64,000 nucleotides of DNA. It comes from Isoetes taiwanensis (taxonomy: Eukaryota; Streptophyta; Lycopodiopsida; Isoetales; Isoetaceae). The stretch lies in assembly GCA_021234155.1 (NCBI GenBank), contig JAJEKV010000017.1, positions 19,618,688 to 19,682,687 on the forward strand, written 5' to 3'. The notes under the pieces were generated by a model. It saw only the letters and a program-made list of their open reading frames with translations. It had not been told where the DNA came from and ran no database searches. This document shows, one piece after another, positions 32,601-45,979 of this stretch. Each line of letters opens with the position of its first letter. Within the stretch, counting starts at the first letter, position 1. Both the position numbers and the translations under genes were made by a program.

Positions 32601-35171
32601 GTCAGCTTTAGATTCTCACTAAGGTAATTGAAAAGCTCAGTCACACAGAAAACAAGTACCTCAAATCTTTTCCTTTGGCTTCGGAATATAATCTGTACAA
32701 CATTGAGAATACAAGCGATTAGTAAATTATACCAATGCCATAGATGGTATATTAAAGATTATCACATGCGCCTTAACCCCACAAATTGCTGGATGAAGCC
32801 AGAGAAAATTCAGAAAAGACAATTATAGCATGTTTATAAAAGTACGCAATCATTTAATGGTTCTTATGTCTTCAATAAGTCCTACATAATAAATCATATA
32901 TCTGGCTCAGCAAGGAGAACCTTCATACCTGAAATGACTGTTTTGCTGCTTCAGAGACTTCAGCAGATAGATCAAACTGTGACATCCACCAGGGACCAAT
33001 CAGTGATTTAAGATGTGGCGCAAGAGATCGTCTGCAAAACAATAGGGCAAAACGTTTCACGTCGCCTCCTACACGACTGCAATGTCTGGCTTATTGCAAT
33101 TCAATATCAACATCTTAATTATAAGCTTTGAACATGTTAAATTATATAAGTAGTGTTCCCACAAAAACAGCAATCACTTTAAGCTAGGGATTTATTCCAC
33201 ACTTCCTAAGGCATACAACAAAAAGGTCACTAGACAATGTTCTACCCTCCGTGAAGGAAACAAAGGGGTTGAACTCGAAAGAATAAATCTAAGTGGTCTA
33301 GCACCTTCCAAATTGATATAAGAATAAATCTAAGTGGTCTAGTACCTTCCCAATTGATATAGCCATTCTATCTATTAAGATAACTCGCATAACATAACTT
33401 GAAATGATATGCATGTAGTGATGACATTTGTTTTGTGCACTCCCTAGAGGCGCAAAATACAATTACAGAAAACCAGGAAATTAAAAACAACAGATACTGC
33501 AGTGTATCAGTCTGTCCCAAAGGGAACCCACCAAGTGATAGTGGGCGAGTTTTTGACTGCAATGTTCAATAAAAAGATTAATAAGTGAGATTTTTCTTTT
33601 TTTCTCACAAATGAATTGGTTCATTCATGGACCTAGTATTTCAAACTTCCATAACCATGCACCACAAAGTTCCTAAAGCCGTTTGCAAATATTCCTTTCA
33701 AATTCAAAGCATACCCAGCTTTAACTAGGATGCTCATCATAGTTCTGTTTGCAGTTTCTCGAACCTGTCTATTGTTATCATATACTAGCCTTTTATACTC
33801 AAAGATCTGTAAACACAAAGCCATTCGACAGTTTAGCAGAGATTCAAATATAATTATACATTAATAAAGAAAATACAATAATAAATAGCGAAAATTGGAT
33901 CCATAGACATAACTATGTATGTGCTCAACTATAGCACATTGCAAGGGCATACGACAATTTTAAGGATTGTATAAATGAAATATTTTGATGAAATGGTGAA
34001 TACAATGATCTAATCTAGACTTAGGGAGGGGAAAGCGAGTATACATTTCCCTATGAGAGTGGGACCACTTCTGTATACTGGCATGCTGCAGGATGATAAT
34101 TTCTAGTAATTTAACCTACATAATTGTACTTTCAAATGATGATAGTGCATGGTTCGTTTTAGCAGTCATAAGATGCTAGCAGCTACATACCCAGTGAGGA
34201 AGAACTGGCCCAACTTCATCACTATTATGCTCCTCAAAAAAAAGATTTAAAGCTGCAAGAGCTTTCAACTGCCAAAACAGAATATGAAAAAATGGTTACT
34301 TTATCCTTTGATAGCAATGTTTTTATAGCTTAAATTCTAAAGCTTTCTGATACATAATGAACTGCATGCAATTGAAATAACAATTATAATATAAATAGTT
34401 ATGCACAAATGTCATCCATAAAACTGTAGACCTCACATAGTTGCCACTGCTAACCTTATTACAGCATAGGTAGCCAAAAATCCTTATTTCCTTACAACAT
34501 TTACGTGCTCTTTACTTTTGAAGTCCTTACAACAATGACAACCTTAATGACTCCTTCATGGTCGTATCTCACAAATAATATCTGGACATTTAGCAATCAT
34601 TTTTTTTTTAACTTTTGATGCTTTTACCTTTGTGACTGAATCCTTTTTTGAAAGCCTTCGAAGATGCGCAACAACCTCACTATCAAGATCCTGTAACAAT
34701 GTGAATTTAATGAGATGGACATTCATCTCAATGCATCTTTCCCATAATCAGACATACCAAAAATGCATCCCTCTCGCTGGAAATGGCCTCCTCCAACTTT
34801 GCATTTCCCACATAACCACCAAACCCCAGGGAGACTTTGTTAGTTTGGACAAGCGAAGCAGCCAAGCTGCAGATGAAAACACATCCAATATTCACCTTAG
34901 AGCAACATAAAGTTATAGATTATAAGAAATTCAACCAGAAAATAATCCCTTTAGACTAAAGAGTTAGTTGAAGCTGAACATTGAATGACAAATGCCAGTG
35001 GCAATAACACAGCCCTGACCAAAATAAAAAATTAGCAAATTGCCAACGAAGGTAACAGTTTGACATGTAAAATGTTAAGTAGCTGTTTTATTCGAAAGGA
35101 AACAAAGCTACAAACCTGCTACTAGAAGGCCTGGTCTTGCTGCGGACAGAATCTCCCTTGGATTTACCCAT
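25989..35171 (-). CDS. LTN1: E3 ubiquitin-protein ligase listerin
   Basis: Listerin joins the 60S side of stalled ribosomes and ubiquitinates the nascent chain (ribosome-associated quality control). The protein starts [18 protein letters not shown], as in plant listerins. Exons (minus): 35171-35116, 34866-34758, 34690-34628, 34268-34191, 33806-33715, 33031-32929, 32692-32540, 32467-31812, 31733-31256, 31053-30596, 30440-29732, 29189-28541, 28476-27419, 27348-26887, then about 26636-26390 and 26216-25989. All 14 first exons join in phase with GT-AG ends, giving 1,708 codons; the total of about 1,865 matches the plant length. Residues 20-200 hold the conserved N-terminal domain ([46 protein letters not shown]). 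The middle is HEAT/ARM-type helical repeat. Exon 14 ([21 protein letters not shown]) leads to the RWD and RING. The last two exons carry several frameshifts (see the separate entry). The frame is open upstream of the ATG, but family similarity starts at 35171. Confidence 0.93.
29330..29632. repeat. Two tandem duplications in a listerin intron
   Basis: In the intron 29731-29190, AACATCTCCCYYYCTGCTCT plus AGAAGGCTTTTCTACAA-like sequence is present twice (about 29337 and about 29397). ACAGTCCAAACTGTCTCCCA plus TTTATGCTTCACT is also present twice (about 29529 and about 29584). Both pairs have a spacing of about 55-60 bp. Confidence 0.75.
33280..33362. repeat. Tandem 41-bp repeat in a listerin intron
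   Basis: GAATAAATCTAAGTGGTCTA followed by GYACCTTCCMAATTGATATA occurs twice head-to-tail within the intron between exons 5 and 6 of listerin. Confidence 0.8.
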
Positions 35172-35385
35172 GGTCCTCGTGCCGTGAGCTGGGAGCTTTC
35201 CCTTATTTGAAAGTGGAGTCCTCTGTAGTGTTTTAAATAAATAGGATATATGTAAATGTTCAACAACGTGGATTTGAGTGTCTAACAGCCTTAAACTTTG
35301 CACAATTTGTTGCCTATGGCCAGTGTTGTTTCGGCACGGGTACAGTAACTTTTAAGTATTTAGCGTATCGTATCGTATCAGATAT

Positions 35386-35515
35386 GTACGGAAAAAAATA
35401 CATTGTTTTTGTGTCAAATTTTGGTAGTTTTCAACACGAGTACCAGATACGTACGGAATAAAATATGCATTGTTTTTGTGTTAAATTTTGGTAGTTTTCA
35501 ACACGAGTACAGTAA
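35386..35515. repeat. Tandem 65-bp duplication upstream of listerin
   Basis: GTACGGAAWAAAATA...TTTTTGTGTYAAATTTTGGT...TTTTCAACACGAGTAC is present at 35386-35450 and 35451-35515. It lies about 220 bp upstream of the listerin start codon, in or near its promoter. Confidence 0.8.
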
Positions 35516-35649
35516 GTATTTTATAGGTACGATACATAATTTATAGATATTGTAAGTATTTTATAAGTATTTTATAGGTAATGACGACAAGTATGTGTAC
35601 CTGGTGAACTTACATAGTTACTTAAACATCTACGTTTCAGCCGGGCCCA

Positions 35650-37800
35650 CCTACACACGGCTTTTGAAGACTCCGCGGGCTAACACCCACAATGACCGGG
35701 TGGCTTTGGTACGATACGAACCATGACGCGGTTTATCTTTGAAAACATCGCGGTTCTTAGCAGAACAACTGGGCCGTGGTTTCTAAATTTTTGCAACCGT
35801 GAATAAATTTTTTCCAGAGTCGGCTTTCTCGCCCCGGTATGCCCACTTTTTTCGCCAGAGAGCTAGGTTTCACTGCGAAAACGGCGGTGTTTTAGCTTGA
35901 AACGGCTGCGGTTATGGCAGAAAGCAACTAAGCGTGGTTCTCGATTTTGATGCCTCCTCGCGGATAGATTTTCCACGTAATCCGCCAACTTTCCCTACCG
36001 CCTATTCCCTCGTTTTTCACTCCTCGATCACTCCTCGAACTTCCGTGAGACCTACCTTTTGCTTTTCACTCGGGAATCAAGCCCGCCTAGGAGCCCCTCG
36101 TTTGTGTTGGCTAGAGACCGTGTTGGTGTTGTGTCTACTGGAGCCTCCGTTTGTGTCCGGGCCTGACCGAGATGCCGTGTTGCCTCGTGGTGGTCATGCG
36201 AGCCCGCCGCCCAAGACTGCTTTTGCATTGAAGTCAATGCTTGAAGGTCGCAGTCAAGATTAAAAGCCTCGTGGTCCTTCGACATCAACAATCCTACAAC
36301 CGATAAAAGAAATATATAATACCATACTCGATTCTACAGGCGATAAAAGAAATATTATATAATATATCTTACCGGGTTTTCACACCACCACTACCATAAA
36401 GGTGCCTTTTCTACGCTTAGTTCTTTTATACTGACCTACCACTCATACAAGCAGATGATTTTTATTTACTTAACAGCAGTGTTTTCCATAGTCCCTCCAT
36501 CCATTGCCACTATAGTTATTATGCCCTCCATCCATTGCCACTATGCCATAATGCTCCTTTCCATAACCATTGCCGTTAACAAAGTTATGTTTTTAAATGT
36601 CATTATGCTCCTTTCCATAATGATTGCCTTTAACAAAGTTATGTTTTTAAATGTTAATATGCCCTCCATCCATTGCCACTGTGTGCCATCCATAACCCTC
36701 CTTTTCCATCACATCCTACATTTCTATAACCTTTATGTTCCATTCCATTTCATTTCATTACCTATCATATTATTATCTTAACCTTAACATATATAATGCC
36801 TATACTTTCGACGTAACGCAGGCATTCATCTCACCGGCCGAGCAATAAGGTGCATGTTTCAATCGTCGGATATTATTTTGGCACCGCCACTACCGGAGAT
36901 TCGCGTGATCCGCTTCACCATGATGTTTGAATCACCGGTCGCCTTATCTCCTTAAGCAGATAAACGTCTCATCCTATGCTTTCATCAGCCATCTCAGCCA
37001 TCATTGTTTGACGATGGGCATTTGAGACCCATTGTTCAAAGATATACCACCTATATAAGGCGATAATGTAGTGTGGGTTTTGTATAATTTTACGTTGTTC
37101 TCACCACTTTCGCAAGGCTTTCAACTCATGGCTTCGATTTCTGTGATTGCTGAATGATGTATATGCCCTAAATTTGAAAGTTAAATCTCGATAAAAATAT
37201 TATAAGATTGTTAGATCTGCTCAGCCTCTCATTCCGCCCCGCTTATTGAAAAATCCCCGCTAGTAAGAATTAGAATCCTTGCACCGCCTTTACGCTACAC
37301 AACCGTGATCCTCCTTTTGGTGTGTTTGGCTTAGAAGTTACCGCTATCGTGGCCGAGATGATATTGTAATTTCTATTAGACCATAATGATGAGGATAATA
37401 TAAGACGTAATTTAGCTAGCAAGAATCAATTATAGGGCAAGGACTCGAGCTAAGACGTAATCAACTAGCACTGCATATGCAGTACCAGGCGCTCTTCTCA
37501 TATTAAGAAGACGGGCTACAGAAGAACTTCCTAACAAATCTATGCGAGCTTCCGATATTTATAGCGTAGTTTGTGAGTGTCTTTTCCCTCAATCATCTTT
37601 TAGAACTTCTAAATATTCATCGAAAAGGCAAGCTGCGGGATGCAAAGCCTTCATTTGGCTATGTTTCGCTAGTTGGCCTTATTTGTGGAGTGACAAACCA
37701 CTTGGATGGATCGTGTCTTTGCCCGAGAAGATTATGGCTATGCTACACATATCCTCGCAATCATTACACCCCATTTCATAGATATAGTTGTGTACCGTAA
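35650..37800 (+). other. Unresolved gene-like and repeat sequence upstream of the Gypsy element
   Basis: A plus-strand run of 109 codons (35934-36263; ARLGAPRLCWLETVLVLC; GHASPPPKTAFALKSMLEGR) ends before a possible splice donor. A 54-bp tandem duplication (ATGCTCCTTTCCATAA ... AAAGTTATGTTTTTAAATGT) is at 36551-36604 and 36605-36658, next to three copies of CCCTCCATCCATTGCCACT. At 37580-37790 two overlapping plus-strand frames read LLNIHRKGKLRDAKPSFGYV and REDYGYATHILAIITPHFID. I recognise none of these. Confidence 0.3.
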
Positions 37801-37803
37801 AGT

Positions 37804-38376
37804 TGTTTGGGGGTCCCGTTCGAACTCGCTAAATGCTCCCCGCTGCGGAGGACCCTCGCGGGATCAAACAGAGAATCCGGTAGTCAGGTCACGATTTGCA
37901 AAGAAACCAAGGAAGGGAAAAGAGAAAACAGAAAACAATGAAGAACACAATGAAGGAGAACAAAACTTTTGATATCAATTAGATACATGAGCTCTCGCAA
38001 TCGAAAGAGGAAGCAAAAGCGAGATAAGATCAAAACTCATGCCCCATGAGGGCTACATCTACTGATATATATAGTACAATGGCCTTTGGCCCAATATAGA
38101 TACTGCGTGCTCTGCGTTTCCACTTTGAAAGAGCCTGATTTGCAGAACGCTATTGCCTCTTGAGACCCAAAATGGCTGCATAGTGACAACGCTGCCATTT
38201 CTAAGTATGCCTCTTTGACTCAGGCGCCGCCTTTGACCGCTGCGGGGTCTCGCCAAGCTTGGTCTTCAAGGCCTTTGACGATCGACTCGCTCGGACAAGT
38301 GTGATCCTTGGCCTTGACCTGGTTCCGTCGGTGGTAGTACGAATAGTCCCAGATTTGGGATCGCATGTGACTAACA
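37804..38376 (-). repeat. 3' LTR of the Gypsy element
   Basis: In minus orientation it starts TGTTAGTC (38376) and ends near CCCCCAAACA (37804). Shared with the other LTR are GACTATTC.TACTAC, CATTTTGGGTCTCA, TATCTATATTGGGCCAAAGG, ATGTATCTAATTGATATCAA, CATTGTGTTCTTC and TTCCCTTCCTTGGTTTC. A TATATATA-type box precedes the GTAGATGTAGCCC segment. GTTTGGTGGAAG just before the TGTTAG serves as a plausible polypurine tract. Confidence 0.8.
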
Positions 38377-41300
38377 CTTCCACCAAACTTACACTGTGAG
38401 TGAAGAAAAGGGAGGAAGTGCTCGATGCATGGAACCCTAGCTTTGAAAGTGATCCTCACTTTAGTGAGGATCAAGGCCATTGTGGTAATTACCGATGAGA
38501 TCCTCAAGCGCGTTTGAAGAGCCGCCAGAGTGTTGGAGCCCAAGTGCGTGATCCGGTGATCAATGAGAAATCCGGAGCGCACTACGTCTCAAGGGCAAAG
38601 ATAAAATTTAAGGGACAAACCGCATTCCATGAGAAGGCGCGTGTCTGCAGTCGGGCGCACCGGATGTCGGCATTCGCCGTAATAAAAGATAGGATCGCAC
38701 ATTTAGCAGCCATCGGCGGCACTTGAGAGCAAAAGATGTAAAACCCCGCTTTGATGGTGAACTCCATGATCCTGGGTGAGGTGGCTGCATTCTCCGCACG
38801 GCGTCGCATGGACAAAGATGAGCCAAGGCTACAACCACGCCATTGGTAATATATATCCAATTTTCTGTGGTCCAAGGTGGCAACTATCCTCCCAATTGAG
38901 CCCGACAAAAACGCGGATCCCCCAAATGGGAGGTCATGGGAAATTGAGGAGGAGTCCACCCAAAGATGGCCTCTCTCCAGACCTTTTGTCCAAAAGGGAA
39001 GACGGGCCCAGGTGAGAAACCTGGGCGGGAGGACTCTTAGCGAAGCATATGGGGAGTGAGCCATGCCCGTGGCGCGCAATCAGCCGCTACCGCCCTAATT
39101 CACGCATAAGGTCCGATCATGGTTTCCCATGACCATCGGTCCCAATCTCGGGCCCGTGAGCCGGTATAGACAGAGGATTGTCCCAACCCGGGTATGGTCT
39201 TGCTATCCTAAGGGCACCTGAAGCTGATTGTAGCCTCGCTAAGTGCTCGATATAACTGGCAAATCCGAAGATCTTCGATGCGCGCTTAAATTCTTCCGCG
39301 ACCAGGCAATACGCTTTCTCGCCGCCACAAGGTAAATGATGAGCAAGCTCGCATGTACTTGTCCAAGAGTGTGAGACTTATCATGATTCTTCAGAATAAT
39401 GGGCTCGGTGTCCAATAACAACTAAGTGGAGCATGGGGGTTGCCTTGAAAAACGCGACGCGCCCCATCTCCTCAACTTCGTCTTTGAGTCATGATAAAAA
39501 TCATGAAAATACAAAGCCATCGGGTCGAACAACCCTAAGATGACCAAATCAAAGATCCTCACGCTGATGAGATCAAAGACCGTGGCAATGAAACCTTGTT
39601 TCTACGTAAAGGTTCCGCCATATCCGAGGAACCGGTGACCGCCAGAAAGTGGTTGTTAATTAATCCGCCATCGGCCGCTGCACCACTCTTTAGAAGAAAA
39701 AGGTGGCGCCTGCAACCACATAATCCGCATAACCGGTAGGAGTAGAGAAACTACCGTGAATGTGGGTAGCGACATAATATAGCCCTCTTTGTTTATTTCG
39801 GGCGCCTTCAGATTGAACAAAGAGCGCCGGAGTTGATGTCTCGGTAACGCGGATCCTCCTGACTGTCCTTTTCGAAGCGAAGTGATTGATCACGCACTTC
39901 TGCGGAGGAAGCCGCACCGTGAAGAGGATTGCCCAGAGTATGCGTACGCGAAATAAGTGGCAATCTCTCGCATCATCAATGATTTTTTGTTTCGCGGCTT
40001 CCGTAGTCGAGTCCAAGATAGGTGACCTCCGGACGGTACGTTGTCACCGGTTCTCGGTGAGTGAGCCGCCATTGGCGCCCTTTGAGCTCTTTGAAGTTGA
40101 GTGTTGTAATTTTGAGAGATCTCAGCAGGCTATGGTGTTAAGATATGCAATGGCTTTAGCCTCGGCTATCAAGGAGCGATCCTTTCCTCGATTCAAGGCC
40201 GCCAAAGAATTTCTCGGTCAAAATTTCCTCGCGAACTCACCGCTGATCGCCAGCGCTGGTCCGATCTTTGTGCACTTTAAGATCTTCACGGCTCCTGCAA
40301 AGCAGCCTCGTATGGGCTGGTCGCCTTTCCGTGATTGAACTTGGCGTTGGCAAATTTGAAGATCCCCTCGGCGGAACGGCTTCCGTGGCCTCCATGTAGG
40401 CTTGAACACCATGCATGAAGACTTCTTGGGAGTCCCGGGCTTGAGAACAACAAATTTTGGACATCTTGTCGGTATTGATACGTGGCCCGCCGCAGTAGGG
40501 AGAGGTGCAGGTCCGTTGGTGATGAGTTTGCGACGCCCGAGAATGTTGATGAGAAGTTTTAGGTATGGATTCCTGCGGGAGGAAGAAGAGACGTTAAATA
40601 CGCGCATGCTTGTTTCTACCATGACTGAGGAAAGAGGGCGGAAGTTTCAAAATTACCGGGTTGTGGAGGAAGAGAATGAAAGGATTGATGGCGGAGCGCA
40701 ATTTATAGCGGAAGGGGACCCCATGCAGTATAGGTATATACTTATCGTGATGATGGCCCGGGAGGTGATAACCCACGAAGTATCGTAGATCAAGAAGGTG
40801 CCACCGACGCATCACTCATGGAGGAGGCTAAGAACAAAATTTGTACAATCAATAGGATGAGTGGAATAGACTTCATAAACGGCCAAAGCAGAAATCCAGT
40901 TTACTGATACGGGTATTCTGACGGAATACCCACAGAAACCCATAAAAGTATCGGGTCTTGGCAATGCTGGTGAGGCGATGCATGCTGGCTCGAGCAAGGA
41001 ATGGCCACATATGTGAGTGACATTCCGTCTCCGTAATTGAGCTCAAGATAAAGAAGGTTTTATATGAGGAATTGGAATACCCGGGAATCGAATCGAGGAG
41101 CGAATGTTGGAAGTATTGACTGTAGGGAGGGGATTCTGGTTTGATGTGGAGCGAACTGCCTACGAAGCCGATTTGAAAGTGTGGAGTTCCCTTGTGGAGA
41201 ATGGATAAAGCCCATGCATGCTCGCCACCTACTGGACGTAATGCTAGGTATCTCAAAAGTCATGAAAGTTGGGCTGTGATTAAAAAGCATTGATCCCCTG

Positions 41301-42270
41301 GAGCAAAAGTTTGAAGTTGAGGAAATTTGGGTGAAGTGTACCATGAAGAGCGTTTAAAAGAATGTGAATAACCCAGGTGGAGAAGCTTCTGAGGGCTGAG
41401 AGCGTAAGACTAAAAACGTATGAGAGACTTAAAAGATTTTGGGCGACAAGGTGCATGTAAGGGGCGCGGATGAGGAGTGAACAACAATCATTGATGGTGC
41501 CAAAAATAGATGCTGGCGAAGCTCCATTGAGGGGCAAAAATTTGGCTAAGTCCACAAAGCGCTAAGGGAGAAGTGGATGAACGGGTGGAGATGAAACGGA
41601 ATGAACGACGGACGTGACACCGCAAAGGCACAAATACAATGTCTGCCCGGGCGGAAAGGAAGGAAATGTCATTTAATGTCGGGCAACGCCAAGTGATATC
41701 ATAAAAGGGAAGGTCGTGGTACCATGGCTAAATATGCTACGGAGAAAAGATTCTGGTGATGAAATGGCTTGCATTGCATCCACGCCGGGCGAAGTTTTCC
41801 TCGATTGGTCCACGCCGACAGGTTCCCTTCGCTGGTTGGGTTACAAAAGACGAAAGCAAAGTGGGTGAAGCCGACACCTTTGTGACCAGCGAGCATGGCA
41901 AAGGGCTGGTTTGGAACGAGAACTGATAATGGCGCCTACCACCGCTGCAACGGATCACCCTCGCAAGATGAACTGCTCGACTCTCCCGAAATGCCACAAC
42001 CGGCATCCCTATGGATGAATGTGGGTGCGCTGGGATGACCGAGCATCCCAATTCCTCCCACCAACGCCATGGAGGTGGGGTGCATTCGTTGGGATCCGGA
42101 AGGGTAATCCATAATACATTCTAAGATCACCTCCTCGCCCCAACTCTGAAAGAGGTTTTTCTTTAAACTTAGGATTTTATAAATAGGTTGTGCCCATAGC
42201 GATGTATATGGGCAATACCCATATTTTGTATAAATTTGCCTCCTCATAATATAAATATGCCGCTTTTAGT
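38377..42270 (-). other. 3' internal region of the Gypsy element, no recognised domain
   Basis: About 3.9 kb between the integrase end and the 3' LTR. Several stretches of 60-130 open codons occur on the minus strand (for example 41555-41280, 41344-41060, 41256-40873, 40016-39690), but both strands are often open and none matches a family I know. It could hold a decayed extra ORF. GC content is higher than in the host gene areas. Confidence 0.4.
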
Positions 42271-42289
42271 CACTATCTCAGGATTCGCA

Positions 42290-42830
42290 TTCTGTTCCGC
42301 ATCGCATGACTATTTGTATCTTCTTCGTGAAATTGTTTGAGGCGAAAAGCCATTAACTGTGGTAATGGAGTGCTATCTAATTCTCGCCAAATTTTTAAAA
42401 TCACCGGGGTTGTTAACTTGAATCCATTTGATAAGGACCAACTATCCAACTTAACTTCCCCGGAAAATTCTTGCAACGCAGAATCATATAACAAACCAAA
42501 TCACCGCTTCTTTAAACTCTTTAGTCTTCTACGTTTGGTCACAAAGATTTCCAACCTGCTCGGGCCAGCGAAGAACTGTAACATGGCGACCGAAGTTCAT
42601 CCAACTGTTCAAGCCGGGTAAACTCGCTCTTTGAAGAGTCAGCAGTGGTTGGCGAGTGGTAAAGTAAAGCTGAAAACGGCGGCCTAAGAACATATCTGCG
42701 GCATCACCGCTTCGACCATAAACCAACTTAAAAGGAGGTGGACTCAAAGAGTAATCTTGAAACAAGAGCTGTAAGCCCAAAGAAACGTAAAGAGGTAACT
42801 TGTCTTGCCACCAGACGAGAAGTATCACAA
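42290..42830 (-). pseudogene. Gypsy integrase, C-terminal half
   Basis: The minus strand reads WWQDKLPLYVSLG (42815-42780), then PPFKLVYGR. These match the late integrase core W-x-x-xLP-x-ALWAYR...P(F/Y)xLVYG. A stretch at 42494-42300 (LYDSALQEFSGEVKLDSW, then MAFRLKQFH) matches the DNA-binding tail with its LYDSR...W...GPF...RLK(H/P)F pattern. Integrase would insert the cDNA into host chromatin. The HHCC zinc finger and the first catalytic Asp are not clearly seen upstream (42.9-43.6 kb), where indels are dense. Confidence 0.65.
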
Positions 42831-44099
42831 ATTTTCGGAGGACAGCGGATTGAAGTCTGGTTTCAGGTTACCAAACTATTCCCTTTGAGGATAGTATAAG
42901 GTGTGCTTTTATGTGATGTAACGTGACAATCCGCCTTTGATAGTGTGGATTGGATAAATGAACTTCCTCGACATCGATTTACTTAGATAAATTTAAATGC
43001 TATGGATGATTTATGATAGATGGGACCCGGGTTGTGCTTCGGCTGCTGTGGTTGTTCCGAAGTGCGCAAGCTCTCCGCTTATTTGGTAGTATAATTGCAG
43101 AACTAATCGAAGGGCACGTAAGCGCCAGAGGGCCTTATAGTCCCAACAAGTCCACCCCCACGGCTAAAGGGAAGTGGCGCATACGGTCAACGGAGAGCTG
43201 CTGACGGGTTGTATCACTCCACACGACATACATTACACGCGCGGGCTCGGAAGGTGGAGTATCTCAAGAGCGTGGGCTGAAGGCCAGCTCGCGGTGAAGA
43301 TGGCGTGCCGTGGTGTCACGGCGAAATGACTACCACCAGCCTCTTTCATGTGCTTTCAACATTAATGCACTTCCGCGAGGAAACATACGTTGGAGACGGT
43401 TCCGCATGTTTAAAAGATGGTCTAACCATGGTGTAGTCACCTTAATCTCACCTGAGAAATTCGACGCTGACTCGGATTTCTAAGTTTTCGAGAGCGTATT
43501 CAACAAGAGCACCATGAGAAGATACCGCTGATAGTCATGAAACCCACAAAATTTCAAAAAAGAGATGAGCCGCCGAAAAAGCATCCTGAACTCCCATGAG
43601 GGATCATCCGTGGTGGAATGCGTGAGAGATAATCCGGGACGACATGAGATTTGGCTCGCTATGAACACTTAAAGGAGCAAATTTTGTGTAATAGACCTAA
43701 CGTGAAAGTACCCCGGCCATGGGCGGATTTGTTGATCGATAGAGTATGTCTCGATGGTCCGCCAAAGAACTTAATTTGGCTGTCCAAGAGATAGTGACGG
43801 AACGCTGGACATCAAAAAATTGCCCGCATCCCTCCTGGCGTAATAGTTGCGCCAAATAGATTGGTTGTAGAGCAATCTGTTTTGGTTTGTTTGCAGTTGC
43901 CATATGCTTTGAGAAAGAATAGCACTTAATAGTAAATGCGGTATATCAACATGAAGATGAAAATGGCTTGTCCTATCGAGGAGGAACAAGCACGGCTCAG
44001 GCAAAATCTTCAACCGTTGAAAGCAAAATTACCGAATGAAGCCCGCGATTCATCAACTGCGGAGTTTATGAATGGGACGTTAATGGCTTTCCAAAGTCC

Positions 44100-44660
44100 G
44101 TGAAATGAAGGTGAAATAACAATTTACCTTGCCCAGAAAGAACGTATCCCTGATAATAGATGGCGCCTGAGCCAAGCACTGAACTGATTTCGGGCGTGAT
44201 CCGTGGGTGATCCCCCATCAATCGACCCGCCATGTCCCAAACGCAACTTGAGGCGACCTGCATGCGTACATTTCAAGACAAGACCAACGCCCCACTCATC
44301 ACATCAAAGACCCAGCTCTACCTTTATCTGTGGTCATCCATGGAATCAGAAAGTGTAAAAGTTATCTTTGAAAAATTGAGAAGCGCTTCTTCCTATAATC
44401 ATGAAAACCGAGCGGCCGACGCTGGAAACGCTGCTGACGGAGAGCCTGATAACCCAAAAGAACCAATTCCTTGTAGGCAAAAGTGCCCCATGGGCGGTGA
44501 AGGTAGTCTTGAGTCGATCGTATTCTTTGATTGAGATTTGATTGCAGCTTAAAATCCATCCATGAAGGAGTACATTTCATGACCGCAAAGAACCTTCCGT
44601 AACCAACCGTGAAGGGAAGCGGAAGTGATCACGCCCGCGGGCTCCTGATTGAGTTTTATG
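44100..44660 (-). pseudogene. Gypsy reverse transcriptase remnant
   Basis: Seen on the minus strand, in order: FMDGF then NQISIKEYDRLKTTF across small frame changes (44567-44500), GTFAYK (44487-44470), a shifted piece with LSGSPSAAF (about 44450-44425), MDDH near 44340 (the place of the Y/F-x-DD active site), and AGRLMG (about 44237-44215), where the family reads CxFG...GRLLGH. This is the palm and thumb of a Gypsy reverse transcriptase; the TTFT.PWGTFAYK-type wording is closer to Athila-like clades than to chromoviruses. At least five frame changes show that it is not functional as written. Confidence 0.7.
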
Positions 44661-45482
44661 GTAGTCCACGCAAACGCTGGATCTTTACCGCTGTGTTTGA
44701 GAGCAATGATCGAGGGTTCACCCATTCGTAATGTTTGACTCGTGATCAATCCAGCTGAAGTTTGCCAATTCCAGCTTTGACTCTGGCCACCGCACTCATC
44801 GCTGGCACAGACGCAGAACGGATTTGGCAGGAAATGGGTGAGTCTCCAAGCCTTTGTGAAGACCAACCTCAAGATCTCTTATAGCCCAAAAGTAAAAACG
44901 CGTTTGAACCCGAAGAGTTTGACTACAAGGTTCGAGCAGGGTGGTTCAAGATTTGCGCCAAGGACTGGCTGATTATTGCTAACGCTCACCTCTACATCGA
45001 GTCTCAAAATGGGATAACTTCGTGGTTTTGAACAACATGAGCGTGAGGATGAAGCATGATAGGATGAGTTAGACTCGCATGGCGAAAAGAGTGGTTGTCA
45101 GCTTCACGGGCAATGGTTGCTTTCCATGGACGGGCTGCGGTACGCCCACCGTGGTTCCGAGGAAGTTCGTAGATTCAAAAATGATCGATACGCTGATGCA
45201 TTGGCGCCAGGGGTTTAGGCAACGCCAGCCTGGTCTCCTTGACAGAGTCATTCTTCTTGCTGATCGCTGTATTCGTGGTAGGATGATGTAGGTGTGACTA
45301 CAGGAGGAGCCCGAACTTGATAAATGTTCTCTCAGCTTCTTCGTAATCGGGCAAGGTTCCGAGAGAAGGTTCTATGTCTTCATCGAAATGATCTTGCTAG
45401 TTTCCAAATCCATGGTGGCATTGAGGACCATCAGATGACTAGCTGGTCCGTGGCCCAAAGAATGGACACACTTAGCCCGACT

Positions 45483-45785
45483 TTATAGAAAACCACCAAC
45501 ATTCTTCATAATCACCGGATCTTCCCTGCCCAAACAACACCAAATTCCAAGGGGAACCTGGAGATCACCAATATTGATGTGAAGAAGAGGCGCGGACGCT
45601 CGAGGGCGCATGCGGCTTTTTACAGCCACCTCATAAAATATAGTTGTTTGATGCTCCATTTGTTTCTCATGGAAGTTTATCCGTGATGAGATTGACATAA
45701 GACACTCGGCCAATTTGAACATGGTTGACTTGTTGATTGCCCATCGTGGTATGTACCGTGGTGAGGTAGCGAACGCCCCAACCAA
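45483..45785 (-). pseudogene. Gypsy protease-like region
   Basis: An open run of 100 codons with INKSTMFKLAECLMSISSRI in the place of the retropepsin xxALxDxGAxxNxMS segment and GDLQVPLGI further on in the place of (R/S)xxxPLGxVEDVLV. The catalytic Asp-Ser/Thr-Gly triad is not intact (KLAE), so the match rests on order and spacing plus its position between gag-side sequence and the reverse transcriptase. It could be chance in part. Confidence 0.4.
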
Positions 45786-45979
45786 AACCGAGGAAGGGGC
45801 ACCGGTTCTGAGAGTGCATTACGCTTCAAAATAGTTGCCGTGACTTAAAGGAATTTTGATTTTGCTAGCTCTTTGGAGTTCCAACGCAGACATGAGAAAT
45901 GGATCAGCCGCATCCAAGGGAGCAGGAGGCGCGGGTAAATGAAGCATAACGTTTTTGAGAAGCTCCACCTCTCGGGCAG